64,000 bases of DNA from Flavobacterium tyrosinilyticum (GCF_023656565.1 NZ_JAMOKG010000004.1:310001-374000); one strand, 5' to 3'; shown: positions 35,287 through 44,504, counted from the stretch's first letter. The notes: generated by a model not told the origin, from the letters alone. Made by a program: numbers and translations.

Positions 35287-35294
35287 CAAAAGTA
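35287..35294 (-). promoter_or_regulatory. Candidate -7 box of the CoA-binding protein gene
   Basis: TACTTTTG on the minus strand fits TANNTTTG, 18 bp upstream of the start codon at 35269. No convincing TTG is present at the -33 distance, so only the -7 half is supported. Confidence 0.35.
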
Positions 35295-35421
35295 ATCAAA
35301 AAGAACGATTAAACTTTATGTCTTTGATTCAGAATAAATAGCAATAAAAACAATATTATAACATAATTCCACATAAAAACATCAAAAAATAATTACATTT
35401 ACTTCAACCAACCAATACAAT

Positions 35422-36048
35422 ATGGAATTATTTATTTACTTATTTGCTGCCTTGTTCTCAGTGCTAAACCCAATTGGAACTGTACCTATTTTTGTCGGAT
35501 TAACACAACACGACTCTCAAAAAGAAAGATCCCGAATCTCTCTTTGGACCGCAATCAATGTTTTCATTATACTATTGGTTTCTTATTTCATTGGCCAATA
35601 TGTTTTAACTTTTTTCGGAATCAGCATAGACGCCTTAAGAATTGCGGGCGGAATTGTAATTGTAAATTCTGGTTTTTCTTTACTTTCTGGAAAATTCAAC
35701 AAGAAACGAGGAATCAATAAAAAAATTGAAAATGAAGCGCAACACAGAAATGATATCGCATTAACACCTTTAGCAATACCAATGCTTGCTGGCCCTGGAT
35801 CGATGTCTCTTTTAATTGCTTTTTATCAAGAACATCATGAAATAAACGAAATTATAATTTCGTCATTGGCGATTCTTGCAATTGCTATAGCGATTTTTGC
35901 TATTTTAAAAAGCGCTCACTATCTAGCTAGAATTTTAGGAGCATCCGGAATTGTTGCTATTTCAAGAATTGTTGGTTTTATCGTTATTTCTATCGGAATT
36001 CAATACATAGTAAGTGCTATAGTAAATATTATAAAAGGAAATTTTTAA
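35422..36048 (+). CDS. MarC family integral membrane protein
   Basis: The 208-residue protein has six predicted membrane helices and the MarC family features AALFSVLNPIGTVPIFVGLT near the N-terminus and ALTPLAIPMLAGPGSMSLLI in the middle. The NPIG and PLAIPMLAGPG motifs are in the two re-entrant-like halves. Substrate is not established for the family despite the old name linking it to antibiotic resistance. It is one of only three plus-strand genes here and ends at a strong bidirectional terminator. Confidence 0.94.
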   Translation: MELFIYLFAALFSVLNPIGTVPIFVGLTQHDSQKERSRISLWTAINVFIILLVSYFIGQYVLTFFGISIDALRIAGGIVIVNSGFSLLSGKFNKKRGINKKIENEAQHRNDIALTPLAIPMLAGPGSMSLLIAFYQEHHEINEIIISSLAILAIAIAIFAILKSAHYLARILGASGIVAISRIVGFIVISIGIQYIVSAIVNIIKGNF

Positions 36049-36063
36049 CTCCAAAATATTCTT

Positions 36064-36109
36064 AAAAAGAAAGGGATAAAATCAAGTATGATTTTATCCC
36101 TTTCTTTTT
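36064..36109. terminator. Bidirectional terminator between marC and ctlX
   Basis: A perfect 21-bp stem (36064-36084 with 36089-36109) around the loop AGTA has an A tract on one side and a T tract on the other, so it can stop transcription from both converging genes. It is the longest perfect hairpin seen in the window. Confidence 0.95.
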
Positions 36110-36123
36110 ATTAGATCTTTATT

Positions 36124-37059
36124 TTAACTTTTCGGCAAGAAAACTTCAGCCATCATACATCTTGCGCTTCCTCCCCCACAAGCTTCAATTGTATCAAGGC
36201 TTGAGCTTAAGATTTCTGCATGATTTTCCAATTGAGCAATCTGTTTTGGAGTTAAGCTCTGGTACGCAGAAGCACTCATAACAATATATCTCTTATCGTC
36301 TTTTCCGCGAACTTCTAACATATTTCCTGCAAAATTATTCACTTGGTCTTCTGTTATTAAAATAACTTCCTTTTGATTTTGTTTAAGATTATCCAAAACC
36401 ATTTTTCGTTCTTTCTTATCATCGATAGAATCTGCACAAATAACAGCAAAAGTTTCACCTAAACACATCATTACATTAGTATGATAAATTAGTTTACGCT
36501 CGCCATCAACCGTTTGAAAAGCTTCAAAAATAACAGGAGCATAATCAAAATCTTCACAGAACTCTATAAACAATTCTTCGTCTGCTCTTGGAGATAATGC
36601 GCAATATGCTTTTCCATTAGCTCTATCTAATAACAAACTCCCCGTTCCTTCTAAGAAAATGCCATCTTCTTCTGCTGAAGTATAATCCATGATATTAGCA
36701 ATTTCGAATCCTTTTTCTTCCAAAGTATCCAAAATATCTTCACGACGTTCTTGGCGACGATTTTCAGCAAACATCGGATAAAGTGCTACATCTCCATTTT
36801 CATGAAATGAAACCCAATTGTTTGGAAAAATACTATCAGGAGTATCAGTCTCTAAATTGTCATCAACAACAGTAACATCTACTCCGACTGCCCTCAATTT
36901 TTCAACAAAAGCATCAAATTCCTGTTGTGCTTTAGCATTAACGGTACTTGGTAAAAGTCCATCTAATACTTTTTGATAATAATTATTTACAGCCGTCTGT
37001 TCATTCATCCTGAATGCAACTGGGCGAATCATTACTATTGCGTTTGTTGTTTGTCTCAT
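36124..37059 (-). CDS. ctlX: Citrulline hydrolase-like guanidino-group enzyme, CtlX type
   Basis: The 311-residue protein starts MRQTTNAIVMIRPVAFRMNE, contains SIFPNNWVSFHENGDVALYP with conserved acidic and basic residues, GIFLEGTGSLLLD, a conserved His in LIYHTNVMMCLGE, and the catalytic Cys301 in GGGSARCMMAEVF. This matches the CtlX group of the arginine deiminase/amidinotransferase superfamily, named for citrulline use in Francisella. It follows another member of the same superfamily after 89 bp. The physiological substrate here is not certain. Confidence 0.9.
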   Translation of the reverse strand: MRQTTNAIVMIRPVAFRMNEQTAVNNYYQKVLDGLLPSTVNAKAQQEFDAFVEKLRAVGVDVTVVDDNLETDTPDSIFPNNWVSFHENGDVALYPMFAENRRQERREDILDTLEEKGFEIANIMDYTSAEEDGIFLEGTGSLLLDRANGKAYCALSPRADEELFIEFCEDFDYAPVIFEAFQTVDGERKLIYHTNVMMCLGETFAVICADSIDDKKERKMVLDNLKQNQKEVILITEDQVNNFAGNMLEVRGKDDKRYIVMSASAYQSLTPKQIAQLENHAEILSSSLDTIEACGGGSARCMMAEVFLPKS

Positions 37060-37070
37060 TTTTTATATTT

Positions 37071-37140
37071 TTTTGTTTCACGTTTCAAGCTTCAGGTTTC
37101 ACGTCTTGCAAAAATTTGAAATCTGAAACTTGAAACAAAA
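37071..37140. repeat. Imperfect inverted repeat rich in GTTTCA/TGAAAC
   Basis: The left arm (37071-37103) and right arm (37115-37140) are built of GTTTCA and TGAAAC units and fold into an imperfect hairpin in the gap between the two guanidino-enzyme genes. Similar units are dispersed in some Flavobacterium genomes, as far as I recall. It may act as a terminator or be a mobile intergenic repeat. Confidence 0.6.
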
Positions 37141-37148
37141 AACTAATT

Positions 37149-38063
37149 TTAGTCTCTAATTAATGGAAGCGTTGAACATCTCAACAAACCTTCTTGCTTT
37201 GAAATTTCAGCATATGGAATTTCTTCAACAGTAAAACCATTTTCACGAAGCCAATTATTCAATCTCGTAAAATTCTTTTCAGAAACTACCACATTTTCAT
37301 CAATTGAAAATACATTCGAAAACATATTATACATTTCGTTTCTTTCAATATGAAATAGATTTTCTTTTCCGAAAAGCTTCACTAAATAAAGATAATCTGC
37401 CTCCTCTCGAAAACCTCTTTTATAAATAATACCTTTATTTTTTCCAACAGGCTGAAAACAACAATCTAAATGCAGCGCATTATCTCTTGCTTCCAATTTA
37501 GATTTTACCAAATCAAATTCTTTTACAATCTTATTAGGAAATAACGATTTGATATAATTCACACCATGCATATTGGTTCTTGCTGTAATGTAGTCTTTAT
37601 AATCACTTCCTTTATAAGTTCCAATAAAAATATGATCATTCCAAAGCATCACATCTCCTCCTTCGATATGAACTTCTTCCGGAGGGCGAACTACTTTTAA
37701 TGGATCTATCTGATCAATTACATATTGAATAGCATCTAATTCGCGCTCTCTATCTGGAAGAATATTCGATTTCACAAAGACATCATCAATTACGAAACCA
37801 ATATCTCTTGCAAAAATCTGATTGTAGTTTTCAATCATTTCTGGACGATAAACTGTAACATCATATTTCTGAAAAACAGCATTAAAAGCATCCATTTCAG
37901 CAACCATATCTTTTTCTAACGGATAAGTTCCCGCCTTAATATGTTCCAATGATTTAGGATCATAAGCCTCTTCTATAGTTGGAGTTGGTCCATTATGAAC
38001 AGCAGAACCCAGAACTACAGCACGAAGTCGAGACGTTTCGTTCTTTACATTTAATTGCAACAT
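37149..38063 (-). CDS. Arginine deiminase/dimethylargininase-superfamily protein
   Basis: The 304-residue protein has the amidinotransferase-fold markers: FARDIGFVIDDVFV, the acidic EVHIEGGDVMLWND, the catalytic His in ALHLDCCFQPVG, and Cys296 in LLRCSTLPLIRD at the C-terminus. Family members hydrolyse or transfer the amidino group of arginine, methylated arginines or related compounds. It probably works with CtlX in arginine or citrulline breakdown, but the substrate is unknown. The -7 box at 38083-38090 gives it a leader of about 14 nt. Confidence 0.88.
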   Translation of the reverse strand: MLQLNVKNETSRLRAVVLGSAVHNGPTPTIEEAYDPKSLEHIKAGTYPLEKDMVAEMDAFNAVFQKYDVTVYRPEMIENYNQIFARDIGFVIDDVFVKSNILPDRERELDAIQYVIDQIDPLKVVRPPEEVHIEGGDVMLWNDHIFIGTYKGSDYKDYITARTNMHGVNYIKSLFPNKIVKEFDLVKSKLEARDNALHLDCCFQPVGKNKGIIYKRGFREEADYLYLVKLFGKENLFHIERNEMYNMFSNVFSIDENVVVSEKNFTRLNNWLRENGFTVEEIPYAEISKQEGLLRCSTLPLIRD

Positions 38064-38082
38064 AACTTTATTGTATTTTGAG

Positions 38083-38090
38083 CAAATATA
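38083..38090 (-). promoter_or_regulatory. Candidate -7 box of the amidinotransferase-like gene
   Basis: TATATTTG on the minus strand fits TANNTTTG exactly, 20 bp before the start at 38063. It directly follows the gltA terminator stem, and no clear TTG -33 element is present. Confidence 0.45.
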
Positions 38091-38119
38091 AAAAAAGCTT
38101 CACAGTTAAGTGAAGCTTT
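38089..38119 (-). terminator. Terminator of citrate synthase gene
   Basis: AAAGCTTCAC (38094-38103) pairs with GTGAAGCTTT (38110-38119) around a 6-nt loop, and the minus-strand transcript continues into a T tract at 38096-38089. It begins 7 bp after the gltA stop codon. Confidence 0.92.
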
Positions 38120-38125
38120 CGTTTT

Positions 38126-39403
38126 TTATTTATTAGACTTAAACTCTCGTAAAGGATGTCCTGTATAAATTTGTCTTGGTCTTCCAATTGGTTCTTTATT
38201 TTCACGCATTTCTTTCCATTGCGCAATCCAACCTGGCAATCTTCCAATTGCAAACATAACAGTAAACATATCCGTTGGAATTCCTAAAGCTCTGTAGATA
38301 ATTCCAGAGTAGAAATCAACGTTTGGATATAAGTTTCTTGCTTTGAAGTATTCATCTTCAAGAGCAGCTTTTTCTAATTTTCTTGCGATATCTAAAATCG
38401 GATCTTCAACACCTAAAGTCTCTAATACTTCTGTTGCTGCTTTTTTGATAATTTTAGCTCTTGGATCAAAGTTTTTATAAACTCTGTGTCCGAATCCCAT
38501 TAAACGGAAAGGATCATTTTTGTCTTTTGCTTTTGCTAAGAATTTATCTGTATCTCCGCCATCTTTATTAATTTCTTCAAGCATTTCAAGTACAGCTTGG
38601 TTTGCTCCACCGTGAAGTGGCCCCCATAAAGCAGAAACTCCTGCAGAAACTGAAGCAAATAAACCTGCGTGAGAAGAACCTACCATTCTAACAGTAGATG
38701 TAGAACAGTTTTGCTCATGATCTGCGTGAAGAATAAATAATTTATCTAAAGCATTTACGATTACTGGATTTGCAGCATAAGGACCAGTAGGCAATTTAAA
38801 CATTAATTGCATAAAGCTTTCTACATATCCTTTTGTATTATCGTAGTAGTTTAAAGGATAACCCATAGATTTTCTATAAGTCCATGTAGCAATTACAAGA
38901 AACTTTGCCATTGTTTTACAAATAGCCTCGTACATTTCTTTTTCATTATCAACATTAACTGCTTTAGGGTTAAATGCCGTTAAAGCACTAGTTAAAGCAG
39001 ATAACACTCCCATTGGGTGAGCCGTTTTAGGAAAACCGTCAATGATATTTTTCATTTCTTCGTTTACCAAAGAATGCTTTTTGATACCATTTTCAAAATC
39101 TTCTAATTGTGAAGCTGTAGGCAATTCACCAAAAATTAAAAGATAAGATACTTCTAAGAAATTAGCTTTTTCTGCAAGATCTTCGATTGAATATCCTCTG
39201 TAACGTAAAATTCCTTCTTCTCCATCTAGGAAAGTGATTTCGCTTGTACAAGACCCTGAATTTTTATAACCTGGATCAAGTGTAATAAAGCCTGTTAAAT
39301 CACGTAATTTGTTAATATCGATAGCTGATTCGTTTTCGCTTCCTGTGATTACTGGAAGCTCAATCTTTTTACCATCTATTTCTAATGTAGCTATTTTTGA
39401 CAT
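38126..39403 (-). CDS. gltA: Citrate synthase
   Basis: The protein of 425 residues from the ATG at 39403 has the hexameric-type citrate synthase sequence: SEITFLDGEEGILRYRGYSI, LFILHADHEQNCSTSTVR with the catalytic His, LWGPLHGGANQAVLEML, and GFGHRVYKNFDPRA. A longer frame opens at 39442, but its first 13 residues are lysine and tyrosine rich and do not belong to the family, so I chose the start MSKIATLEIDGKK. It condenses acetyl-CoA and oxaloacetate. It has its own terminator and candidate promoter. Confidence 0.97.
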   Translation of the reverse strand: MSKIATLEIDGKKIELPVITGSENESAIDINKLRDLTGFITLDPGYKNSGSCTSEITFLDGEEGILRYRGYSIEDLAEKANFLEVSYLLIFGELPTASQLEDFENGIKKHSLVNEEMKNIIDGFPKTAHPMGVLSALTSALTAFNPKAVNVDNEKEMYEAICKTMAKFLVIATWTYRKSMGYPLNYYDNTKGYVESFMQLMFKLPTGPYAANPVIVNALDKLFILHADHEQNCSTSTVRMVGSSHAGLFASVSAGVSALWGPLHGGANQAVLEMLEEINKDGGDTDKFLAKAKDKNDPFRLMGFGHRVYKNFDPRAKIIKKAATEVLETLGVEDPILDIARKLEKAALEDEYFKARNLYPNVDFYSGIIYRALGIPTDMFTVMFAIGRLPGWIAQWKEMRENKEPIGRPRQIYTGHPLREFKSNK

Positions 39404-39439
39404 AATATACTGGAAATAATTCTTTAAATAATAATTTAT

Positions 39440-39447
39440 CAAATCTA
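39440..39447 (-). promoter_or_regulatory. Candidate -7 box of gltA
   Basis: TAGATTTG on the minus strand matches TANNTTTG, 36 bp before the chosen start. It overlaps the longer possible reading frame starting at 39442, which supports the shorter start. No good TTG lies at the -33 distance. Confidence 0.4.
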
Positions 39448-39501
39448 ATGAATTTAAGACTAATTAAAAAAAGAATACTGCTATGAATTTGTTAAAACTC
39501 C

Positions 39502-39535
39502 AAAAAAAAACCATTCATTAAAAAATGAATGGTTT
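39502..39535 (-). terminator. Terminator of enolase gene
   Basis: AAACCATTCATT (39508-39519) pairs perfectly with AATGAATGGTTT (39524-39535) around AAAA, followed on the minus strand by a T tract at 39510-39502. It begins about 20 bp past the eno stop. Confidence 0.93.
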
Positions 39536-39556
39536 ATCTTAATATATCTCTTATGA

Positions 39557-40849
39557 TTATTTAATCTTGAAAGCATTTAAACCTGGGAAATAAGCAGTGC
39601 TTCCTAATTCTTCTTCAATTCTTAATAATTGATTGTATTTTGCCATACGATCTGAACGAGAAGCAGAACCAGTTTTAATTTGACCACAGTTTAAAGCTAC
39701 AGCTAAATCTGCAATTGTATTATCCTCAGTTTCTCCAGAACGGTGAGACATTACAGATGTGTAACCAGCGTTTTTCGCCATGTTTACAGCTGCAATAGTT
39801 TCAGTTAAAGTTCCAATTTGGTTTACTTTTACCAAGATAGAGTTAGCAATTCCTTTTTGGATTCCTGTAGACAAACGCTCAACATTAGTAACAAACAAAT
39901 CATCACCAACTAATTGCACTTTGTCACCAATTTTTTCAGTCAAATATTTCCATCCATTCCAATCATCTTCGTACATACCATCTTCGATAGAAATAATTGG
40001 ATATTTAGCAGCAAGTTCAGCTAAGTAATCAGCCTGCTCCTCAGAAGTTCTGATTTTTCCAGTTTCACCTTCAAATTTAGTATAATCGTATTTACCGTTT
40101 ACATAAAATTCAGAAGCAGCACAGTCAAGAGCGATCATAATTTCATCTCCGAAAGAATAACCTGCTTTTTCAACAGCCAATTTAATTGTATCTAACGCAT
40201 CTTCAGTACCACCAGCTAAATTTGGAGCAAAACCACCTTCGTCACCTACAGCAGTACTCAAACCTCTATCGTGTAAAACCTTTTTCAAACTGTGGAAAAT
40301 TTCAGTTCCCATTTGCATAGAATGCGTAAAAGAAGTTGCTTTTACTGGGAAAATCATAAACTCTTGGAAAGCGATAGGTGCATCAGAGTGAGAACCACCG
40401 TTGATGATATTCATCATTGGAACTGGTAATGTATTGGCAGAAACACCACCTACGTATCTGTATAATGGCAAACCAAGTTCGTTAGCAGCAGCTTTTGCAG
40501 CAGCTAAAGAAACTCCTAAAATAGCATTAGCTCCTAATTTAGATTTATTTGGAGTCCCATCTAAATCAATCATTAATTGGTCGATTGTGTTTTGTTCGAA
40601 AACAGAAGTTCCAACTAATTCTTCAGCAATAACAGTATTTACATTGTTCACTGCATTCAAAACACCTTTACCTAGATAAGCTTTACCTCCATCACGTAAT
40701 TCAACAGCTTCGTGTTCTCCAGTTGATGCTCCAGATGGAACAGCAGCTCTACCTAAAACTCCATTTTCAGTTACTACATCTACTTCAATAGTAGGATTAC
40801 CTCTAGAATCAAGAATTTGTCTTGCGTGAACTTTAATTATAATACTCAT
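39557..40849 (-). CDS. eno: Enolase
   Basis: The 430-residue protein has all enolase markers: HARQILDSRGNPTIEVDV, VPSGASTGEHEAVELRDG, the metal-binding LVGDDLFVTN, the signature SILVKVNQIGTLTET and MSHRSGETEDNTIADLAV. It converts 2-phosphoglycerate to phosphoenolpyruvate. It lies 111 bp after carA and is followed by a strong terminator. The only nearby promoter-like box is TACTTTCG, which departs from TANNTTTG in its last bases, so the promoter is uncertain. Confidence 0.98.
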   Translation of the reverse strand: MSIIIKVHARQILDSRGNPTIEVDVVTENGVLGRAAVPSGASTGEHEAVELRDGGKAYLGKGVLNAVNNVNTVIAEELVGTSVFEQNTIDQLMIDLDGTPNKSKLGANAILGVSLAAAKAAANELGLPLYRYVGGVSANTLPVPMMNIINGGSHSDAPIAFQEFMIFPVKATSFTHSMQMGTEIFHSLKKVLHDRGLSTAVGDEGGFAPNLAGGTEDALDTIKLAVEKAGYSFGDEIMIALDCAASEFYVNGKYDYTKFEGETGKIRTSEEQADYLAELAAKYPIISIEDGMYEDDWNGWKYLTEKIGDKVQLVGDDLFVTNVERLSTGIQKGIANSILVKVNQIGTLTETIAAVNMAKNAGYTSVMSHRSGETEDNTIADLAVALNCGQIKTGSASRSDRMAKYNQLLRIEEELGSTAYFPGLNAFKIK

Positions 40850-40960
40850 TATTTTTGTTTTTTATTAATAAATTATATATTTTTTTCGAAAGTATAAAAA
40901 TATTTAATACTATAAACGCATTCTAGTTATTAAACACCTTTATTTATTAACTACATCGTT

Positions 40961-42070
40961 TTAGACTTTGCTGCTTTTAATATTCTCTACAAATTGGTCA
41001 AACAAATATGACGAATCATGCGGTCCTGGACTAGCCTCTGGGTGATATTGAACTGAAAAACAATTTTTATTCTTCATTCTCATTCCTGCAACAGTACCAT
41101 CATTCAAGTGAACATGCGTAATTTCTAATTCTGGATGATTTTCCAATTGCTCTCTCTTAACAGCAAAACCGTGGTTTTGAGATGTTATTTCACCTTTACC
41201 TGTAAGGATGTTTTTTACTGGATGGTTAATTCCTCTGTGTCCATTAAACATCTTATAAGTTTCAACACCATTAGCCAAACCAATTACTTGATGCCCTAAA
41301 CAGATTCCGAACAATGGCTTATTATCTGCCAAAATCTCCTTAGCAACCTGAATTGCTCCAAACAACGGATCCGGATCTCCAGGTCCATTTGACAAGAAGT
41401 ATCCATCAGGATTAAACTCAGACATATCTTTATAAGTTGAATCAAACGGATACACTTTAATGTAACAATCTCTTTTAGCAAGATTTCTCAAAATATTCTT
41501 TTTGATACCAAGATCTAAAGCTGATATTTTATAAGTAGCGTTTTCGTCACCAAAGAAATATGGCTCTTTAGTTGAAACTTTAGAAGCTAACTCTAAACCT
41601 TCCATGTTTGGAACATTTGCCAACTCCTTTTTCAAATCTTCGATTGAAGTTCCATCTGTACAAATTACTGCATTCATAGCACCATTATCTCGAATGTAGC
41701 TTACAAGTGCACGCGTATCAACATCAGAAATACAGATTAAATTTTGTTTAGCAAAATAATCCTCTAAACTTCCCGAAGCATTTTCTCTAGAATAATTAAA
41801 ACTAAAGTTTTTACAAACTAAACCGGCAATTTTAATACTATCAGATTCAACTTCAGAATCATTAACACCATAGTTTCCGATATGTGTATTTGTAGCAACC
41901 ATTATTTGCCCAAAATAAGAAGGATCAGTGAAAATTTCCTGATACCCTGTCATCCCTGTGTTAAAACAAACTTCACCAAAAGTTTTACCGCTAATTCCGA
42001 TAGATTTTCCGTGAAAGATTGTTCCGTCACTAAGTAATAAAATGGCGCTTTGTCGTGTTGTGTATTTCAT
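40961..42070 (-). CDS. carA: Carbamoyl-phosphate synthase small subunit
   Basis: The 369-residue protein has the N-terminal CPSase_sm domain (AILLLSDGTIFHGKSIG, CFNTGMTGYQEIFTDPSY) and a C-terminal class I glutamine amidotransferase with LFGICLGHQVIGLA (nucleophile Cys) and SVQYHPEASPGP (His and Glu). It releases ammonia from glutamine for CarB in arginine and pyrimidine synthesis. CarB is not in the window. A full-consensus promoter lies 73-103 bp upstream. Confidence 0.97.
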   Translation of the reverse strand: MKYTTRQSAILLLSDGTIFHGKSIGISGKTFGEVCFNTGMTGYQEIFTDPSYFGQIMVATNTHIGNYGVNDSEVESDSIKIAGLVCKNFSFNYSRENASGSLEDYFAKQNLICISDVDTRALVSYIRDNGAMNAVICTDGTSIEDLKKELANVPNMEGLELASKVSTKEPYFFGDENATYKISALDLGIKKNILRNLAKRDCYIKVYPFDSTYKDMSEFNPDGYFLSNGPGDPDPLFGAIQVAKEILADNKPLFGICLGHQVIGLANGVETYKMFNGHRGINHPVKNILTGKGEITSQNHGFAVKREQLENHPELEITHVHLNDGTVAGMRMKNKNCFSVQYHPEASPGPHDSSYLFDQFVENIKSSKV

Positions 42071-42142
42071 TATTTAATTTGTATTGTTTTTTAATCAAGT
42101 TATAAAACCAAAAGATAGGTTTTAAGTGTAATTAGAATTTTG

Positions 42143-42173
42143 CAAATTTACTTCTTTAAAATAGCCCTTCCAA
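42143..42173 (-). promoter_or_regulatory. Promoter of carA
   Basis: TTG (42173-42171), a 20-nt spacer and TAAATTTG (42150-42143) on the minus strand match both elements of the Bacteroidota pattern. It lies between the rplQ terminator and carA, with transcription expected near 42136. Confidence 0.7.
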
Positions 42174-42251
42174 GATTTTTTAAAACTTTCATCCGTAAAA
42201 ATAAAACCTATCATTTTAAATAAGTTACATTTTTATGGTTTCAAAAAAATC

Positions 42252-42287
42252 AAAAAAAAAGGATAAACTAAAAATTAGTTTATCCTT
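42252..42287 (-). terminator. Terminator of the ribosomal operon after rplQ
   Basis: AAGGATAAACTA (42259-42270) pairs with TAGTTTATCCTT (42276-42287) around a 5-nt loop, followed on the minus strand by T residues at 42260-42252. It closes the long S10-spc-alpha operon. Confidence 0.94.
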
Positions 42288-42315
42288 GATTTCTATAGAA
42301 TGATCACTTTCATAA

Positions 42316-42807
42316 TTATTCAGAAGCTTCAGTAGTCGTTTCTGTTTCAGCAGCAGGAGCTTCTGGAGCAGCAGTTTCAGCTTTTTTAGCTTTACCACCA
42401 CGACGGCTTTTCGCTTTTTTAACTTCTTTTTTACCTCCGTTGTAAAGTTCATTGAAGTCAACAAGTTCGATCATCGCCATATCAGCGTTATCTCCCAAAC
42501 GATTTCCAACTTTAATGATACGAGTGTATCCACCTGGACGGTCTCCAACTTTAGCAGCCACATCTCTGAACAAGTCAGTTACAGCATATTTGCTACGTAA
42601 GTATGAAAAAACAATACGACGGTTGTGAGTCGTATCCTCTTTTGATTTTGTGATTAAAGGCTCAACAAATTGTTTAAGCGCTTTAGCTTTAGCAACAGTA
42701 GTGTTAATACGTTTGTGCTCAATAAGAGAACAAGCCATATTAGCCAACATAGCTTTTCTATGTCCAGTCTGTCTGCTTAAGTGGTTGAATTTTTTTCCGT
42801 GTCTCAT
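42316..42807 (-). CDS. rplQ: 50S ribosomal protein L17
   Basis: The 163-residue protein has MRHGKKFNHLSRQTGHRKAM and EHKRINTTVAKAKALKQFVE, typical of L17. It carries an alanine- and glutamate-rich C-terminal extension (roughly residues 125-163) beyond the usual 115-130 residues, common in Bacteroidota. It is the last gene of the operon, 62 bp after rpoA, and is followed by a strong terminator. Confidence 0.97.
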   Translation of the reverse strand: MRHGKKFNHLSRQTGHRKAMLANMACSLIEHKRINTTVAKAKALKQFVEPLITKSKEDTTHNRRIVFSYLRSKYAVTDLFRDVAAKVGDRPGGYTRIIKVGNRLGDNADMAMIELVDFNELYNGGKKEVKKAKSRRGGKAKKAETAAPEAPAAETETTTEASE

Positions 42808-42869
42808 GACGTGTTTTTTTTATCTTCATCTTGCTACAATCCGCTATGGAGAGCAAAATATGAAGTAAA

Positions 42870-43862
42870 TTATTCTTTATCTAATTTGTATTTAGCTAAA
42901 TCCATTCCGAAAGTTAAATTCTTCACTGCAACAAGTTCATCAAGCTCAGTTAAAGATTTTTTACCAAAATTACGGAATTTCATTAGGTCATTTTTATTGA
43001 ACGATACTAAATCACCAAGTGTATCAACTTCAGCCGCTTTCAAGCAATTTAATGCTCTCACAGATAAATCCATATCAACAAGCTTAGTTTTAAGCAATTG
43101 TCTCATATGCAATGACTCTTCATCATACGATTCTGTTTGTGCAATTTCGTCAGCCTCAAGTGTAATTCTTTCATCAGAAAACAACATGAAATGGTGAATT
43201 AAAACTTTAGCAGCTTCAGTAAGAGCATCTTTTGGATTAATAGATCCATCAGTTTTAATTTCAAAAACTAATTTTTCGTAATCTGTTTTTTGCTCTACAC
43301 GGAAATTTTCGATTGCATATTTTACATTTTTTACCGGAGTAAAAATAGAATCTGTAAAAATTGTTCCAATTGCAGCATTCTGTTTTTTGTTCTCTTCAGC
43401 AGGAACGTATCCTCTACCTTTCTCGATTGTTAAATCGAAGTTCAATTTGATTTTAGAATCTAAATTACAGATAACAAGGTCTGGATTCAAAACTTGAAAA
43501 CCTGAGATAAATTTTTGAAAATCACCTGCTGTTAATTGATCTTTACCAGAAACAGAAATAGTAACTGATTCATTATCGATATCTTCAATCTGACGTTTAA
43601 AACGTACTTGTTTTAGATTAAGGATAATTTCGGTAACATCCTCAACAACACCTGAAATAGTAGAAAACTCATGATCTACACCTTCGATACGAACAGATGT
43701 AATTGCATAACCTTCTAACGCTGAAAGCAAAACTCTTCTAAGTGCATTACCAACTGTCAATCCGTAACCAGGTTCTAAAGGTCTAAACTCAAATTTACCT
43801 TCAAAATCGGTTGAATCGATCATGATAACTTTATCGGGCTTTTGAAAATTAAATATTGCCAT
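42870..43862 (-). CDS. rpoA: DNA-directed RNA polymerase alpha subunit
   Basis: The 330-residue protein has the N-terminal assembly domain (FEFRPLEPGYGLTVGNALRR, IRIEGVDHEFSTISGVVEDV-like segment) and the C-terminal helix-hairpin-helix domain (LDLSVRALNCLKAAEVDTLG-like, FGKKSLTELDELV). The alpha dimer starts polymerase assembly, and its C-terminal domain contacts DNA and activators. It follows rpsD after 21 bp in the conserved alpha operon. Confidence 0.98.
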   Translation of the reverse strand: MAIFNFQKPDKVIMIDSTDFEGKFEFRPLEPGYGLTVGNALRRVLLSALEGYAITSVRIEGVDHEFSTISGVVEDVTEIILNLKQVRFKRQIEDIDNESVTISVSGKDQLTAGDFQKFISGFQVLNPDLVICNLDSKIKLNFDLTIEKGRGYVPAEENKKQNAAIGTIFTDSIFTPVKNVKYAIENFRVEQKTDYEKLVFEIKTDGSINPKDALTEAAKVLIHHFMLFSDERITLEADEIAQTESYDEESLHMRQLLKTKLVDMDLSVRALNCLKAAEVDTLGDLVSFNKNDLMKFRNFGKKSLTELDELVAVKNLTFGMDLAKYKLDKE

Positions 43863-43883
43863 AAATTTCGACTAAGTCAATTA

Positions 43884-44489
43884 TTATTTGTTGTACAACT
43901 CTACGATTAATTGTTCTTTAATGTTTTCTGGAATTTGAAGTCTCGCAGGTACAGAAACAAAAGTTCCTTCTTTAAGATCATTATTCCAAGTAATCCATTC
44001 ATAAACATGACTTGAATTTGATAAAGAACGTTCGATAGCTTCTAAAGATTTAGATTTTTCACGAACTGCAACTTTATCACCAGGCTTAAGGTGGTAAGAA
44101 GGAATATTAACAACCTCTCCATTTACAGTAATGTGTCTGTGAGAAACGATTTGACGCGCACCTCTTCTAGATGGAGCAATTCCCATTCTAAAAACAACAT
44201 TATCCAATCTTGCTTCGCATAATTGTAATAAAACTTCACCAGTTACTCCTTTAGTCGCTGATGCTTTTTCGAATAAATTTCTGAATTGTTTTTCTAAAAT
44301 TCCATAAGAATATTTAGCTTTTTGCTTTTCCATTAACTGAACAGCGTACTCAGATTTTTTTCCTCTTTTTTTAGCCATCCCGTGTTGTCCAGGTGGGTAA
44401 TTTCTTTTTTCGAAAGATTTATCATCTCCGAAGATTGCCTCGCCAAATTTACGAGCGATTTTGGTTTTAGGACCAGTATATCTTGCCAT
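43884..44489 (-). CDS. rpsD: 30S ribosomal protein S4
   Basis: The 201-residue protein starts [20 protein letters not shown], has the S4 RNA-binding domain with [20 protein letters not shown] and [17 protein letters not shown], and lacks the zinc-binding cysteines found near the N-terminus of some S4 proteins. S4 is a primary 16S rRNA binder and in other bacteria represses its own operon. It is preceded by a 92-bp gap with a long inverted repeat, unusual in this tightly packed operon. Confidence 0.98.
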
Positions 44490-44504
44490 TTTAAAAAAAA
44501 ATTT

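Noticed and set aside
38068..38253. 61-codon frame at the end of gltA
   Set aside because: It overlaps citrate synthase in another frame and covers the terminator stem.
39404..39442. Upstream start of citrate synthase at 39442
   Set aside because: The extra 13 residues are unlike the family and overlap the candidate -7 box; the ATG at 39403 is preferred.
40860..40960. Promoter box before eno
   Set aside because: TACTTTCG departs from the consensus and no TTG stands at the right distance, so I do not list it.
42225..42464. Lysine/leucine-rich 79-codon frame overlapping rplQ
   Set aside because: It is a frame-shifted reading of the alanine-rich rplQ tail and runs through the operon terminator.
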